The position numbers were made by a program, and so were the translations under genes. This document shows, piece by piece, positions 14,782 through 20,150 of a stretch of 23,038 nucleotides of DNA. The notes below the pieces were generated by a model. It was not told the DNA's origin. It saw only the letters and a list, made by a program, of their open reading frames with translations, and did no database searches. Source of the DNA: a virus. Numbering within the stretch: the first letter of the stretch is position 1; each line of letters opens with the position of its first letter. The stretch covers positions 1 through 23,038 of the IMG/VR virus record IMGVR_UViG_3300034375_003579. The stretch is one strand, 5' to 3'.

Positions 14782-14794
14782 TTCGACGCTTTTT
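14766..14794 (-). terminator. Intrinsic terminator after the nuclease gene
   Basis: Minus strand AAAAAGCGTCGAA, loop TTTG, TTCGGCGTTTTTT: about 12 pairs including two G-U, with the T-run in the distal arm. It starts about 27 bases past the stop at 14821. Confidence 0.9.
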
Positions 14795-14820
14795 CCTAAT
14801 GAAACAATGAAAAAATCTTA

Positions 14821-15192
14821 CTAATTGAAGAATGGTGCAAAGTTATTAAAAAAATTCGAATACTTTCCGCCGGGAATAAACCTGAAGGCGCGTTGTTCTT
14901 CATTTGGAATAATGAAAAAACCGTCAAAAACATAAATCGCAAAAACGTCAACCAAATCTTTTGTGTAAAAATTTCCAGTCGTTCGCATTGTTACGTGAAC
15001 CCCTTTTTTGACTTCAGATTGTACCCGTTCATTTGCATTTTTGATTTGTACTTTTGAAAGCCGCCCTTCATATTCAACAATACAATCGTATCTTGACGAA
15101 TCAAGCAAAGGCATTGAAACGTTCAGTCCGCATTCCATTGCGGCGGTCGCGAATTTGTATTCAGCGAAACAACCTTTTTGGTTGGTGTTCAT
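14821..15192 (-). CDS. Stand-alone PD-(D/E)XK-type nuclease (putative)
   Basis: The 123-residue product has the compact layout of PD-(D/E)XK endonuclease-like proteins: a first helix with KGCFAEYKFATAAME (E11), a strand pair with SRYDCIVEYEGRL (D36) and KVQIKNAN (Q49, K51). The usual acidic residue of the ExK motif is Gln here, a variant known in parts of the superfamily. It may cut or process DNA, for example as a resolvase or a homing-type nuclease, but substrate cannot be told. Terminators lie on both sides (15225-15252 and 14766-14794) and a possible weak promoter at 15213-15244, so it is a single-gene unit inside the structural region. A catalytically inactive DNA-binding role is an alternative. 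Confidence 0.7.
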   Translation of the reverse strand: MNTNQKGCFAEYKFATAAMECGLNVSMPLLDSSRYDCIVEYEGRLSKVQIKNANERVQSEVKKGVHVTMRTTGNFYTKDLVDVFAIYVFDGFFIIPNEEQRAFRFIPGGKYSNFFNNFAPFFN

Positions 15193-15212
15193 TTGTTTTT
15201 GTTGGTTGTAAC

Positions 15213-15244
15213 CAAATTACAAAAAAAACCCGCTGAATGTTCAA
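15213..15244 (-). promoter_or_regulatory. Weak candidate promoter for the nuclease gene
   Basis: Minus strand TAATTTG (15219-15213) is one base short of TAnnTTTG, with TTG at 15244-15242 and a 22-base spacer. ATG 15192 is about 20 bases downstream. Confidence 0.3.
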
Positions 15245-15252
15245 CGGGTTTT
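15225..15252 (-). terminator. Intrinsic terminator after the small-gene operon
   Basis: Minus strand AAAACCCGTTGAA and TTCAGCGGGTTTT pair over up to 13 positions (one G-U), followed by a T-run to 15221. It lies 36 bases after the stop at 15288. Confidence 0.9.
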
Positions 15253-15287
15253 CAACAATTAAAACCAAATAGAAAAATAATGAAAAA

Positions 15288-15437
15288 TTAAAAATCCGAC
15301 TTTTGCCGAATGCGGTGTTCAAGGTCTTCGATTCTTTTTGAAATCCTTGACAAAAAAATCTTATCATGAACGGTCATGAAATCCGATTTCGATTCCAATT
15401 CCTTCAACTGTTCTTTTATTTGCTGAATAAGTGTCAT
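15288..15437 (-). CDS. Very small coiled-coil protein, 49 residues
   Basis: ATG 15437 to TAA 15288 encodes MTLIQQIKEQLKELESKSDF followed by a second charged helix (LSRISKRIEDLEHRIRQKSDF). Heptad-like Leu/Ile spacing suggests a short coiled coil or helical hairpin. It overlaps the stop of the 36-residue membrane protein gene by 4 bases (ATGA), so it should be translated with it. No function is recognisable. It is below usual gene-finder length limits, but the coupling and the downstream terminator support it. Confidence 0.65.
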   Translation of the reverse strand: MTLIQQIKEQLKELESKSDFMTVHDKIFLSRISKRIEDLEHRIRQKSDF

Positions 15438-15544
15438 AATACAATCGTATCAAACCAAGCGGCGAACGCAAGGAATCCAACAATCAACGCGCCAACACCA
15501 ATTGTGAAAACGCCGACGTAAATCATTTGTTCAAATTTATTCAT
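15434..15544 (-). CDS. Single-pass membrane miniprotein, 36 residues
   Basis: ATG 15544 to TGA 15434 encodes a 36-residue protein beginning MNKFEQMIYVGVF. Residues about 8-30 form one transmembrane helix rich in Gly, Val, Ile and Ala, flanked by a short charged N-terminus and a hydrophobic end (AWFDTIVL). Both ends overlap neighbours as ATGA (15544-15541 and 15437-15434), strong evidence of a coupled operon. A membrane-acting role such as lysis timing or superinfection exclusion is possible, but nothing in the sequence decides this. Confidence 0.7.
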   Translation of the reverse strand: MNKFEQMIYVGVFTIGVGALIVGFLAFAAWFDTIVL

Positions 15545-15738
15545 CGTCCCAACGCTTTAAAAATTTCATTCAACAATTTGTCATTGACGGTGTGTTGGTT
15601 TCTTATGACTTTGTCAAGCAATGATTTTAAACATGAAACTTCATGCCCTAATTTGTCGGCACGTCTGTTTGAATCATTCCATAAATCAAAATAGTATTGA
15701 ACCATTTTTTCGTTGCTTATTCCTTTTATGTTTTTCAT
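15541..15738 (-). CDS. Hypothetical protein, 65 residues
   Basis: The product (MKNIKGISNEKMVQYYFDLW at the start, then RRADKLGHEVSCLKSLLDKV and a C-terminal amphipathic helix) is helical and charged, with no membrane segment. I do not recognise a family. It is the second gene of the small-gene operon, separated by 11 bases from the 70-residue gene before it and overlapping the 36-residue membrane protein gene by 4 bases. Confidence 0.65.
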   Translation of the reverse strand: MKNIKGISNEKMVQYYFDLWNDSNRRADKLGHEVSCLKSLLDKVIRNQHTVNDKLLNEIFKALGR

Positions 15739-15749
15739 TGTTTTAAAAT

Positions 15750-15962
15750 TTATACGAATTGAACAAATGTATCAATATATCTTGAAGGGTCGTTTTTCAT
15801 TCTGTAAAGAATAGACAAATCATAAGAAAATTCATTTTGCAATTTTGCTTTGTAGATTGTAGCAATTCTTCGTTCAACGTTGTTGACAAATTTGTTTCTA
15901 ATTTCTTTGTCGTTTAAACCTTTTTTGATTTTAATGTCAGATAAAAAATTCATTTGTTTCAT
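15750..15962 (-). CDS. Hypothetical protein, 70 residues, first of small-gene operon
   Basis: The product starts MKQMNFLSDIKIKKGLNDKE and continues with NKFVNNVERRIATIYKAKLQ and SILYRMKNDPSRYIDTFVQF. It is basic and helical with no transmembrane segment; no family recognised. A strong Bacteroidota-type promoter ends 12 bases before ATG 15962, giving a leader of only a few bases. It heads a four-gene run ending at the terminator 15225-15252. Confidence 0.65.
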   Translation of the reverse strand: MKQMNFLSDIKIKKGLNDKEIRNKFVNNVERRIATIYKAKLQNEFSYDLSILYRMKNDPSRYIDTFVQFV

Positions 15963-15974
15963 TATTTAATACCC

Positions 15975-16005
15975 CAAAGATAAAACAATTCTTTTAAATA
16001 CCAAA
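15975..16005 (-). promoter_or_regulatory. Promoter for the small-gene operon
   Basis: Minus strand TTTG (16005-16002), a 19-base spacer and TATCTTTG (15982-15975): close to the best Bacteroidota consensus in the window. ATG 15962 is only 12 bases past the -7 box. Confidence 0.8.
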
Positions 16006-16059
16006 TTTTTTTTCAAAAAAAAGTAAAATTTTTTATTTGTACGAATATAAAGCACAAAA

Positions 16060-16086
16060 AAAAGGGACACAAATGCGCCCCTTTTA
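16060..16086 (-). terminator. Intrinsic terminator after the major capsid gene
   Basis: Minus strand AAAAGGG and CCCTTTT form a 7-bp stem that extends inward through GCGCA/TGTGT with two G-U pairs, followed by a T-run to about 16056. It lies 20 bases past the stop at 16106. Confidence 0.9.
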
Positions 16087-16105
16087 TGGTCTATTTGCTT
16101 ACTTA

Positions 16106-17266
16106 TTAAGCAGTTTCAAGCGCGGCTTTGTCAACGCTGAAATCACCGTTCACAAATGCGTTTGGTAGGTAATTAGTCAATGCAACTCTTTCCATTACAC
16201 GAACAGTCACGAAACCGTCACGAATGTTTGTGCCGTCTTCTCTGAAGAATTCAACAGAAACATTGTCACGAACCCAAAGTTGTGTTCCAACATTAAAGTT
16301 TCCGATTAAGTATTTGTCGGAAGTGATTGCAGTTGAAAGAACTACGGGAACGCCGTTGATACGTGGTTCAAGTCCTTGATACCATTGGTCTTTCAAATAA
16401 TTGTTGTTTGAATCTTTCAATAACAATATTTTGTGAAAGTCCGTTGGGTTTATCATAATGTAGTTGGCTTGATAGTTTGCAAGTGCAAGCTGGTTCATTG
16501 CAACCGTGAGAACGTCAAATTCATTTGCGCTTTCAATTGCGTTAGCGAATCCGCCAGCCGCAAAGTCAGTTGAATCGGTGATGATACCACTTAATTGTGG
16601 GGCAACTCCGGTTCCACTTAAAATTTGTGTGTCCTCAACTTCCAAAAGTTTTTCAGGCGCACGCGCTGACAAATAGCTTGTCAATTGTGGCGTATCTGCA
16701 AGCATTTCTTCAGAGATTCGGAAATAACTTCCAATTTTCTGAACGTTGGCATCACTTGCAGTCATATCGAAATCGGATTGCGCAAGCGTAGAACCTTCGG
16801 CAGTTGCCGCGGCGCCATTGTCATACGCGCTTTCCTTTACGAAACGAACAACGTCAGATTGTGTGCTTCCGACTGGAATAAGTTGACGAACGTGCGTTGA
16901 ACGCGTTGGGTCAAACTTATATCCCGCAACTCTATCCGCTGGAATTACTTCACCGGTATATGAATTTGCAGTTGTCATGTCACCCGCTTTGATGTCAAAT
17001 TTTGCGGAACGCGCATTTCCGTTTTTAAGGGCGTCAAGCGCACCTTCGGAAATTGCTTTTGTAAGTGAATTTTTGAATGATTTTGGTTCACGACTTTCAT
17101 TGAATTTTTTAGTCGCTACTTCTTGGGCGTCAATTCTTGAATTCAGTTCGTTGAATTTTTCAGTCAACGCGTTGAATTCGTCTTTGTTAGTTGACGCAAC
17201 GTTTTCAAATTTGACTTCGATTTCTTTTGCAATCGCGTCAATTTGAGATTTTGTGTTTTCTTCCAT
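16106..17266 (-). CDS. Major capsid protein, HK97 fold
   Basis: The 386-residue product forms the capsid shell. Residues about 1-60 are a charged coiled coil, the scaffolding-like delta domain; cleavage would be expected somewhere near residues 85-100, just before TTANSYTGEVIPADR. The rest has HK97-family features: FVKESAYDNGAAATAEGSTLAQSDFDM (a strand and E-loop region), KIGSYFRISEEMLADTPQL (spine helix), and a C-terminal P domain with YIMINPTDFHKILLLKD and IRDGFVTVRVMERVALT. ATG 17266 lies 2 bases from the stop of the prohead protease gene, so both share the promoter at 17967-17994. It is closed by a terminator, as expected for a highly expressed unit. Confidence 0.95.
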   Translation of the reverse strand: MEENTKSQIDAIAKEIEVKFENVASTNKDEFNALTEKFNELNSRIDAQEVATKKFNESREPKSFKNSLTKAISEGALDALKNGNARSAKFDIKAGDMTTANSYTGEVIPADRVAGYKFDPTRSTHVRQLIPVGSTQSDVVRFVKESAYDNGAAATAEGSTLAQSDFDMTASDANVQKIGSYFRISEEMLADTPQLTSYLSARAPEKLLEVEDTQILSGTGVAPQLSGIITDSTDFAAGGFANAIESANEFDVLTVAMNQLALANYQANYIMINPTDFHKILLLKDSNNNYLKDQWYQGLEPRINGVPVVLSTAITSDKYLIGNFNVGTQLWVRDNVSVEFFREDGTNIRDGFVTVRVMERVALTNYLPNAFVNGDFSVDKAALETA

Positions 17267-17268
17267 GA

Positions 17269-17952
17269 TTAAATTTTTTGAAGAAGGTTCAACATATAAT
17301 TAAAAGGTTCAGCAGCGTCAACCTCGTTTTTCGGCAACGTGGTTTCCTCAACCGGCGTTGTGAATTGTTCAAACAATGATTTTAGCTTTAAAAGTTCGGC
17401 TTCAATGGACAATCCCATTTCGTCCGAAATATTGCCTTTGCGTATTAGCTTGGCAAGTTTTTCAAAACGTTCACAATGTTGCTTTGTCAACGCTTCATTT
17501 TTTACATCAAGGATTTTCGCTTGGTCATTGGCGGCAATTGTGACCGCGCTTATTTCGTATAATTTGACCTCTGATATTTCGCGAATTTCCCCTTTTTGTT
17601 GTTTTTGTATTGGCATAATTCCAACCGAATTTTCGGTGATGACGCCGGCTTTCATTAGTTCAATCGTGTCCATTCCAAGTTGCGTTTTTGCAACCTCGGC
17701 AACGAAAACAAGTCCCTTGTCGTCTTCATATAGTTCAACCATTTTTCCAATTGGTTTGAACATGTCGTGTTGGTATAAGTATTTGACACGTTCGCCGTTT
17801 TCTTCAATGGTCTTTTTATATGCACCTTTGACAATCACGTCGTTGTCAGAATCTTTATTTCCAAAATAAGAACCGTAACCCTTGACAATGCCCGCCTTTT
17901 CATCGGCGTCTAGCAATTCCCCAACGGGCGCGGTTTTGAATAAAATAGACAT
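17269..17952 (-). CDS. Prohead protease, HK97 type (family S78)
   Basis: The 227-residue product is the serine protease that trims the capsid protein N-terminus during head maturation. Expected residues are visible: H62 in YLYQHDMFKPIGK, S109 in GVITENSVGIMPI and an acidic E133 in VKLYEISAVTIAA, with spacing like HK97 gp4. The C-terminal part (about 150-227) is helical and likely acts as a scaffold-like tail. The frame is open to 18033, but ATG 17952 (MSILFKTAPVGE) is right: it starts the family core and leaves a short gap containing a promoter element. It is directly followed by the capsid gene. Confidence 0.95.
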   Translation of the reverse strand: MSILFKTAPVGELLDADEKAGIVKGYGSYFGNKDSDNDVIVKGAYKKTIEENGERVKYLYQHDMFKPIGKMVELYEDDKGLVFVAEVAKTQLGMDTIELMKAGVITENSVGIMPIQKQQKGEIREISEVKLYEISAVTIAANDQAKILDVKNEALTKQHCERFEKLAKLIRKGNISDEMGLSIEAELLKLKSLFEQFTTPVEETTLPKNEVDAAEPFNYMLNLLQKI

Positions 17953-17966
17953 ATTTTTATTTTTTA

Positions 17967-17994
17967 CAAATTTACAAATTTTTAATTTAGACAA
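17967..17994 (-). promoter_or_regulatory. Candidate promoter for protease-capsid unit
   Basis: Minus strand TTG (17994-17992), 17-base spacer, TAAATTTG (17974-17967). ATG 17952 is 14 bases downstream. The -33 part lies inside the end of the minor head gene. Confidence 0.6.
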
Positions 17995-18892
17995 TTGACG
18001 AAGTTCCCGCGCCGGACAAGCCAACACCAACACCCGTCAATCCTTCACGCGCTTGCGCACCTTCAACCGGAATTGGAATGATACCGCAACGACAATTGAT
18101 TCGATTTGCCCCCGAACCTGAAGGGTCACCGGGGCGTCGCATTTTATCACTTGAAATTTCAGTCGGCACGTCAAAAAACCCGTCAAAAGGAATATCCGGG
18201 TGTCTTTCCATTTCAACGTGGTCGGCTTTGTCGCCGTTAAAAAAAGAACGCACACGACCGTCGCGCGCAGTTATCCAACGCTTTTTCAATTGGTCGGGCG
18301 GAAACAAGGTTGTTGCGCCTTTTTCAACACCAAGGTTTGCCGCGTTTGTCGCTTCAGTACGAACCAACCGACGTGCTTGGAAATCTGAATATCGTGTGAA
18401 CTCTGAACGTAAAATCCGGGCGCGCGCCGCTTCACCAAGTGAATTGAATTCAGGGTCTTGCATTCTTCTTTGTAAAATCTTTTTAAGTGTTGCAAGCGCA
18501 GTTCCTTGAACCAAAACGACTTGCGTTCCGGCATGTTGTAAGGCGTAAGCATTAAACGCTTGTTGAAATACGTCTTCAAGTTTTTCCGAATCAAATGCCT
18601 TTGGAATATACCGCCGAAAATTGTCTGCATACCACTTGGCAAAGTCCAAACCGATGTCAGTATAAATTGCAATGTAAATGTTTGTCCAATCGTCGGTTTT
18701 GAAAATCCCTTCAGTTTGAATGTTGCTTGTTTGAATGAAGGTGTCAATCGCTTGAAAATAGTTTCGCTTGTAGAAACGCTTTAAACGCGCGACAAGGCGG
18801 TTTTCAGCACGTTCCAAACGCTTTGAAAAAGCCGAACGCCAATCGTCAACGAAATCTTTTTTGACAATTTCTTTTTCCCTCAATGCTTGCAT
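17987..18892 (-). CDS. Minor head protein, Mu F/SPP1 gp7-like
   Basis: The 301-residue product belongs to the head morphogenesis proteins injected or packed with DNA and needed for portal-related assembly. Its N-terminal half is helical and basic. The C-terminal half carries the family motif chain: RLVRTEATNAANLG (about 175-188), RWITARDGRVR (205-215), a histidine-containing loop (DHVEMERHPDIP) and PGDPSGSGANRINCRC (254-269) with the conserved paired cysteines C267 and C269. The last 25 residues are Gly/Ala-rich. A TTG at 18919 would extend it by nine residues, but ATG 18892 is one base from the preceding stop and is preferred. Confidence 0.9.
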   Translation of the reverse strand: MQALREKEIVKKDFVDDWRSAFSKRLERAENRLVARLKRFYKRNYFQAIDTFIQTSNIQTEGIFKTDDWTNIYIAIYTDIGLDFAKWYADNFRRYIPKAFDSEKLEDVFQQAFNAYALQHAGTQVVLVQGTALATLKKILQRRMQDPEFNSLGEAARARILRSEFTRYSDFQARRLVRTEATNAANLGVEKGATTLFPPDQLKKRWITARDGRVRSFFNGDKADHVEMERHPDIPFDGFFDVPTEISSDKMRRPGDPSGSGANRINCRCGIIPIPVEGAQAREGLTGVGVGLSGAGTSSIV

Positions 18893-18893
18893 C

Positions 18894-19259
18894 TTATTTT
18901 TTTGTGTTTTTGAATTCAAAGTTCACGCCCGAAATGGAAAGTTTTTCAATCACTTCGGTTTGTAAATCGCGCAACGTTTTTTCAATCTTGTCTTTTTCGT
19001 CAATGATTTGCGCAACTTGTTTTTCCAAACTTTCGTTTTTCGCTTTCATTTTAGAAACTTCTTCAGGGTCTTTGCCAACAAAAGTTGCAATCACAACAGA
19101 TAATGAACCGACAAGCATTCCGACAATCACTTTGAAAATGTCGTTGTTTGATTCCGGGATTTGATAAAAAGCTAAAAACAACAAAAGTCCCATGACGAGA
19201 AAAAATATAATTCCCGCACCAATATAACCGCGCAATTCTTTGTCTTTGTAAATGTTCAT
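18894..19259 (-). CDS. Two-transmembrane protein with coiled-coil tail
   Basis: The 121-residue product has two hydrophobic helices, about 12-33 (GYIGAGIIFFLVMGLLLFLA) and 42-61 (FKVIVGMLVGSLSVVIATFV), joined by a short loop, then a long charged coiled coil (about 65-105). I do not recognise the family. The topology is that of a membrane hairpin with a cytoplasmic coiled coil. ATG 19259 is preferred to a TTG at 19277 because it leaves a one-base gap from the previous stop. It lies in the run of envelope-type genes between portal and minor head protein, so it is expressed with the head genes, although its job may be at the membrane. Confidence 0.75.
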   Translation of the reverse strand: MNIYKDKELRGYIGAGIIFFLVMGLLLFLAFYQIPESNNDIFKVIVGMLVGSLSVVIATFVGKDPEEVSKMKAKNESLEKQVAQIIDEKDKIEKTLRDLQTEVIEKLSISGVNFEFKNTKK

Positions 19260-19260
19260 T

Positions 19261-19590
19261 TTATCGTATTTTATCAATGTAGGTTTGTATTTCGTTTACA
19301 TCAACGTCAAGTGAAAATGACAAATCCGCCGTCCATTGTTTGACGGGTTTTGAACCTTTGTAAACAACAACAATTGGAACGGTTTTGATATTGGATTTCA
19401 TTTGACTGTTTTGATTTTCAAGCCAACCAAATTGAACTTTGCAACCAATTAATCCATTCAAGTTGATTGTTTTATTTTGATTCCAACGGGCGTTGATTTG
19501 TAAGACTGTTATTTCGTTGCTTTCAACTGGCGCATGGACTGATTTGATAGGAACAAACAAAGCCAACAATACAAGCAACAAAGTTTTCAT
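19261..19590 (-). CDS. Secreted thioredoxin-like protein lacking CxxC
   Basis: The 109-residue product starts with a signal peptide (MKTLLLVLLALFVPIKSVHA; possible cleavage after VHA, residue 20). The mature part looks like a thioredoxin fold: a strand EITVLQINARWNQNK, then FGWLENQN and the cis-proline motif IKTVPIVVVYKGSKPVKQW (TVP at 70-72), ending in a helix EIQTYIDKI. The redox CxxC is absent (RWNQ lies at that place; only C50 is present), so disulfide exchange is unlikely and a binding role is more probable. The product would act in the periplasm or at the envelope. It is 1 base from both neighbouring genes. Confidence 0.7.
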   Translation of the reverse strand: MKTLLLVLLALFVPIKSVHAPVESNEITVLQINARWNQNKTINLNGLIGCKVQFGWLENQNSQMKSNIKTVPIVVVYKGSKPVKQWTADLSFSLDVDVNEIQTYIDKIR

Positions 19591-19591
19591 T

Positions 19592-19870
19592 TTAGTTGGT
19601 TTTTAATTCATACAAACGCGCTTCAATGATTTCAAGTTTTTCAAAGTTTTTTTCAATAAGTTCCCGGTTGTTCATTATTTCCGAACGAATCGCATTGTCT
19701 TTCAAATCGTATTCTTGACGCGAAATGACGGGTTCGGGTTGCAACATTGCTTCATTGATTTGCGCTTTTAAATTAAAATAAAAACCCGTCGCAATAATAA
19801 GTCCGCCCGCCAACGAAATGATTGTTTCGATTGACATATTGAATTTAGTTTCTTTTGATAGTTCTTTCAT
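19592..19870 (-). CDS. Single-pass membrane protein with coiled coil
   Basis: The 92-residue product has an N-terminal transmembrane helix (about 13-33, IETIISLAGGLIIATGFYF) followed by a charged coiled coil at about 50-90 (IRSEIMNNRELIEKNFEKLE). The layout recalls inner-membrane spanins and other small phage membrane proteins. I do not call it a spanin because no outer-membrane lipoprotein partner is encoded next to it. ATG 19870 is chosen over a start at 19912, as it follows the preceding stop by 5 bases. It is followed after 1 base by the thioredoxin-like gene. Confidence 0.75.
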   Translation of the reverse strand: MKELSKETKFNMSIETIISLAGGLIIATGFYFNLKAQINEAMLQPEPVISRQEYDLKDNAIRSEIMNNRELIEKNFEKLEIIEARLYELKTN

Positions 19871-19875
19871 TTTTA

Positions 19876-20148
19876 TCAAATTAAGTAACAAATAATTTTT
19901 CCATGCGAACAACTTATATTGTCAAAGTGTCCAACAATATCGCACGCCGCTTCAACGTTTGTGATTGTTATTGAAGAATCACCGCCGGTTGTATTGTTGT
20001 CGGCGGTAAAACTTGAATTTTTTAATGGACGTATTGTGTGAAAGTATTCACCCGCGGGCGTTGAATCCCCGGATTCCAAAACGCGACAACCAAATTGTCC
20101 AAGGTTTGCTTTTTGCCATATATGCGAAAATCTTAATTCATTAGCCAT
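19876..20148 (-). CDS. Small protein after portal, function unknown
   Basis: The 90-residue product begins ANELRFSHIWQKANLGQFGC and ends with a beta-rich part (GDSSITITNVEAACDIVGHF, then DNISCSHGKIICYLI). Repeated Cys (C21, C69, C80, C87) and short strands suggest a small beta fold, perhaps a virion decoration or accessory protein. No family is recognised. Its ATG lies 2 bases beyond the portal stop and it leads the run of envelope-type genes. Confidence 0.65.
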   Translation of the reverse strand: MANELRFSHIWQKANLGQFGCRVLESGDSTPAGEYFHTIRPLKNSSFTADNNTTGGDSSITITNVEAACDIVGHFDNISCSHGKIICYLI

Positions 20149-20150
20149 TT

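Noticed and set aside
19261-19870. Spanin pair (inner-membrane coiled coil plus outer-membrane partner)
   Set aside because: The second protein has a signal peptide but no lipobox cysteine and shows a thioredoxin-like pattern, and the genes are far from the amidase and holin.
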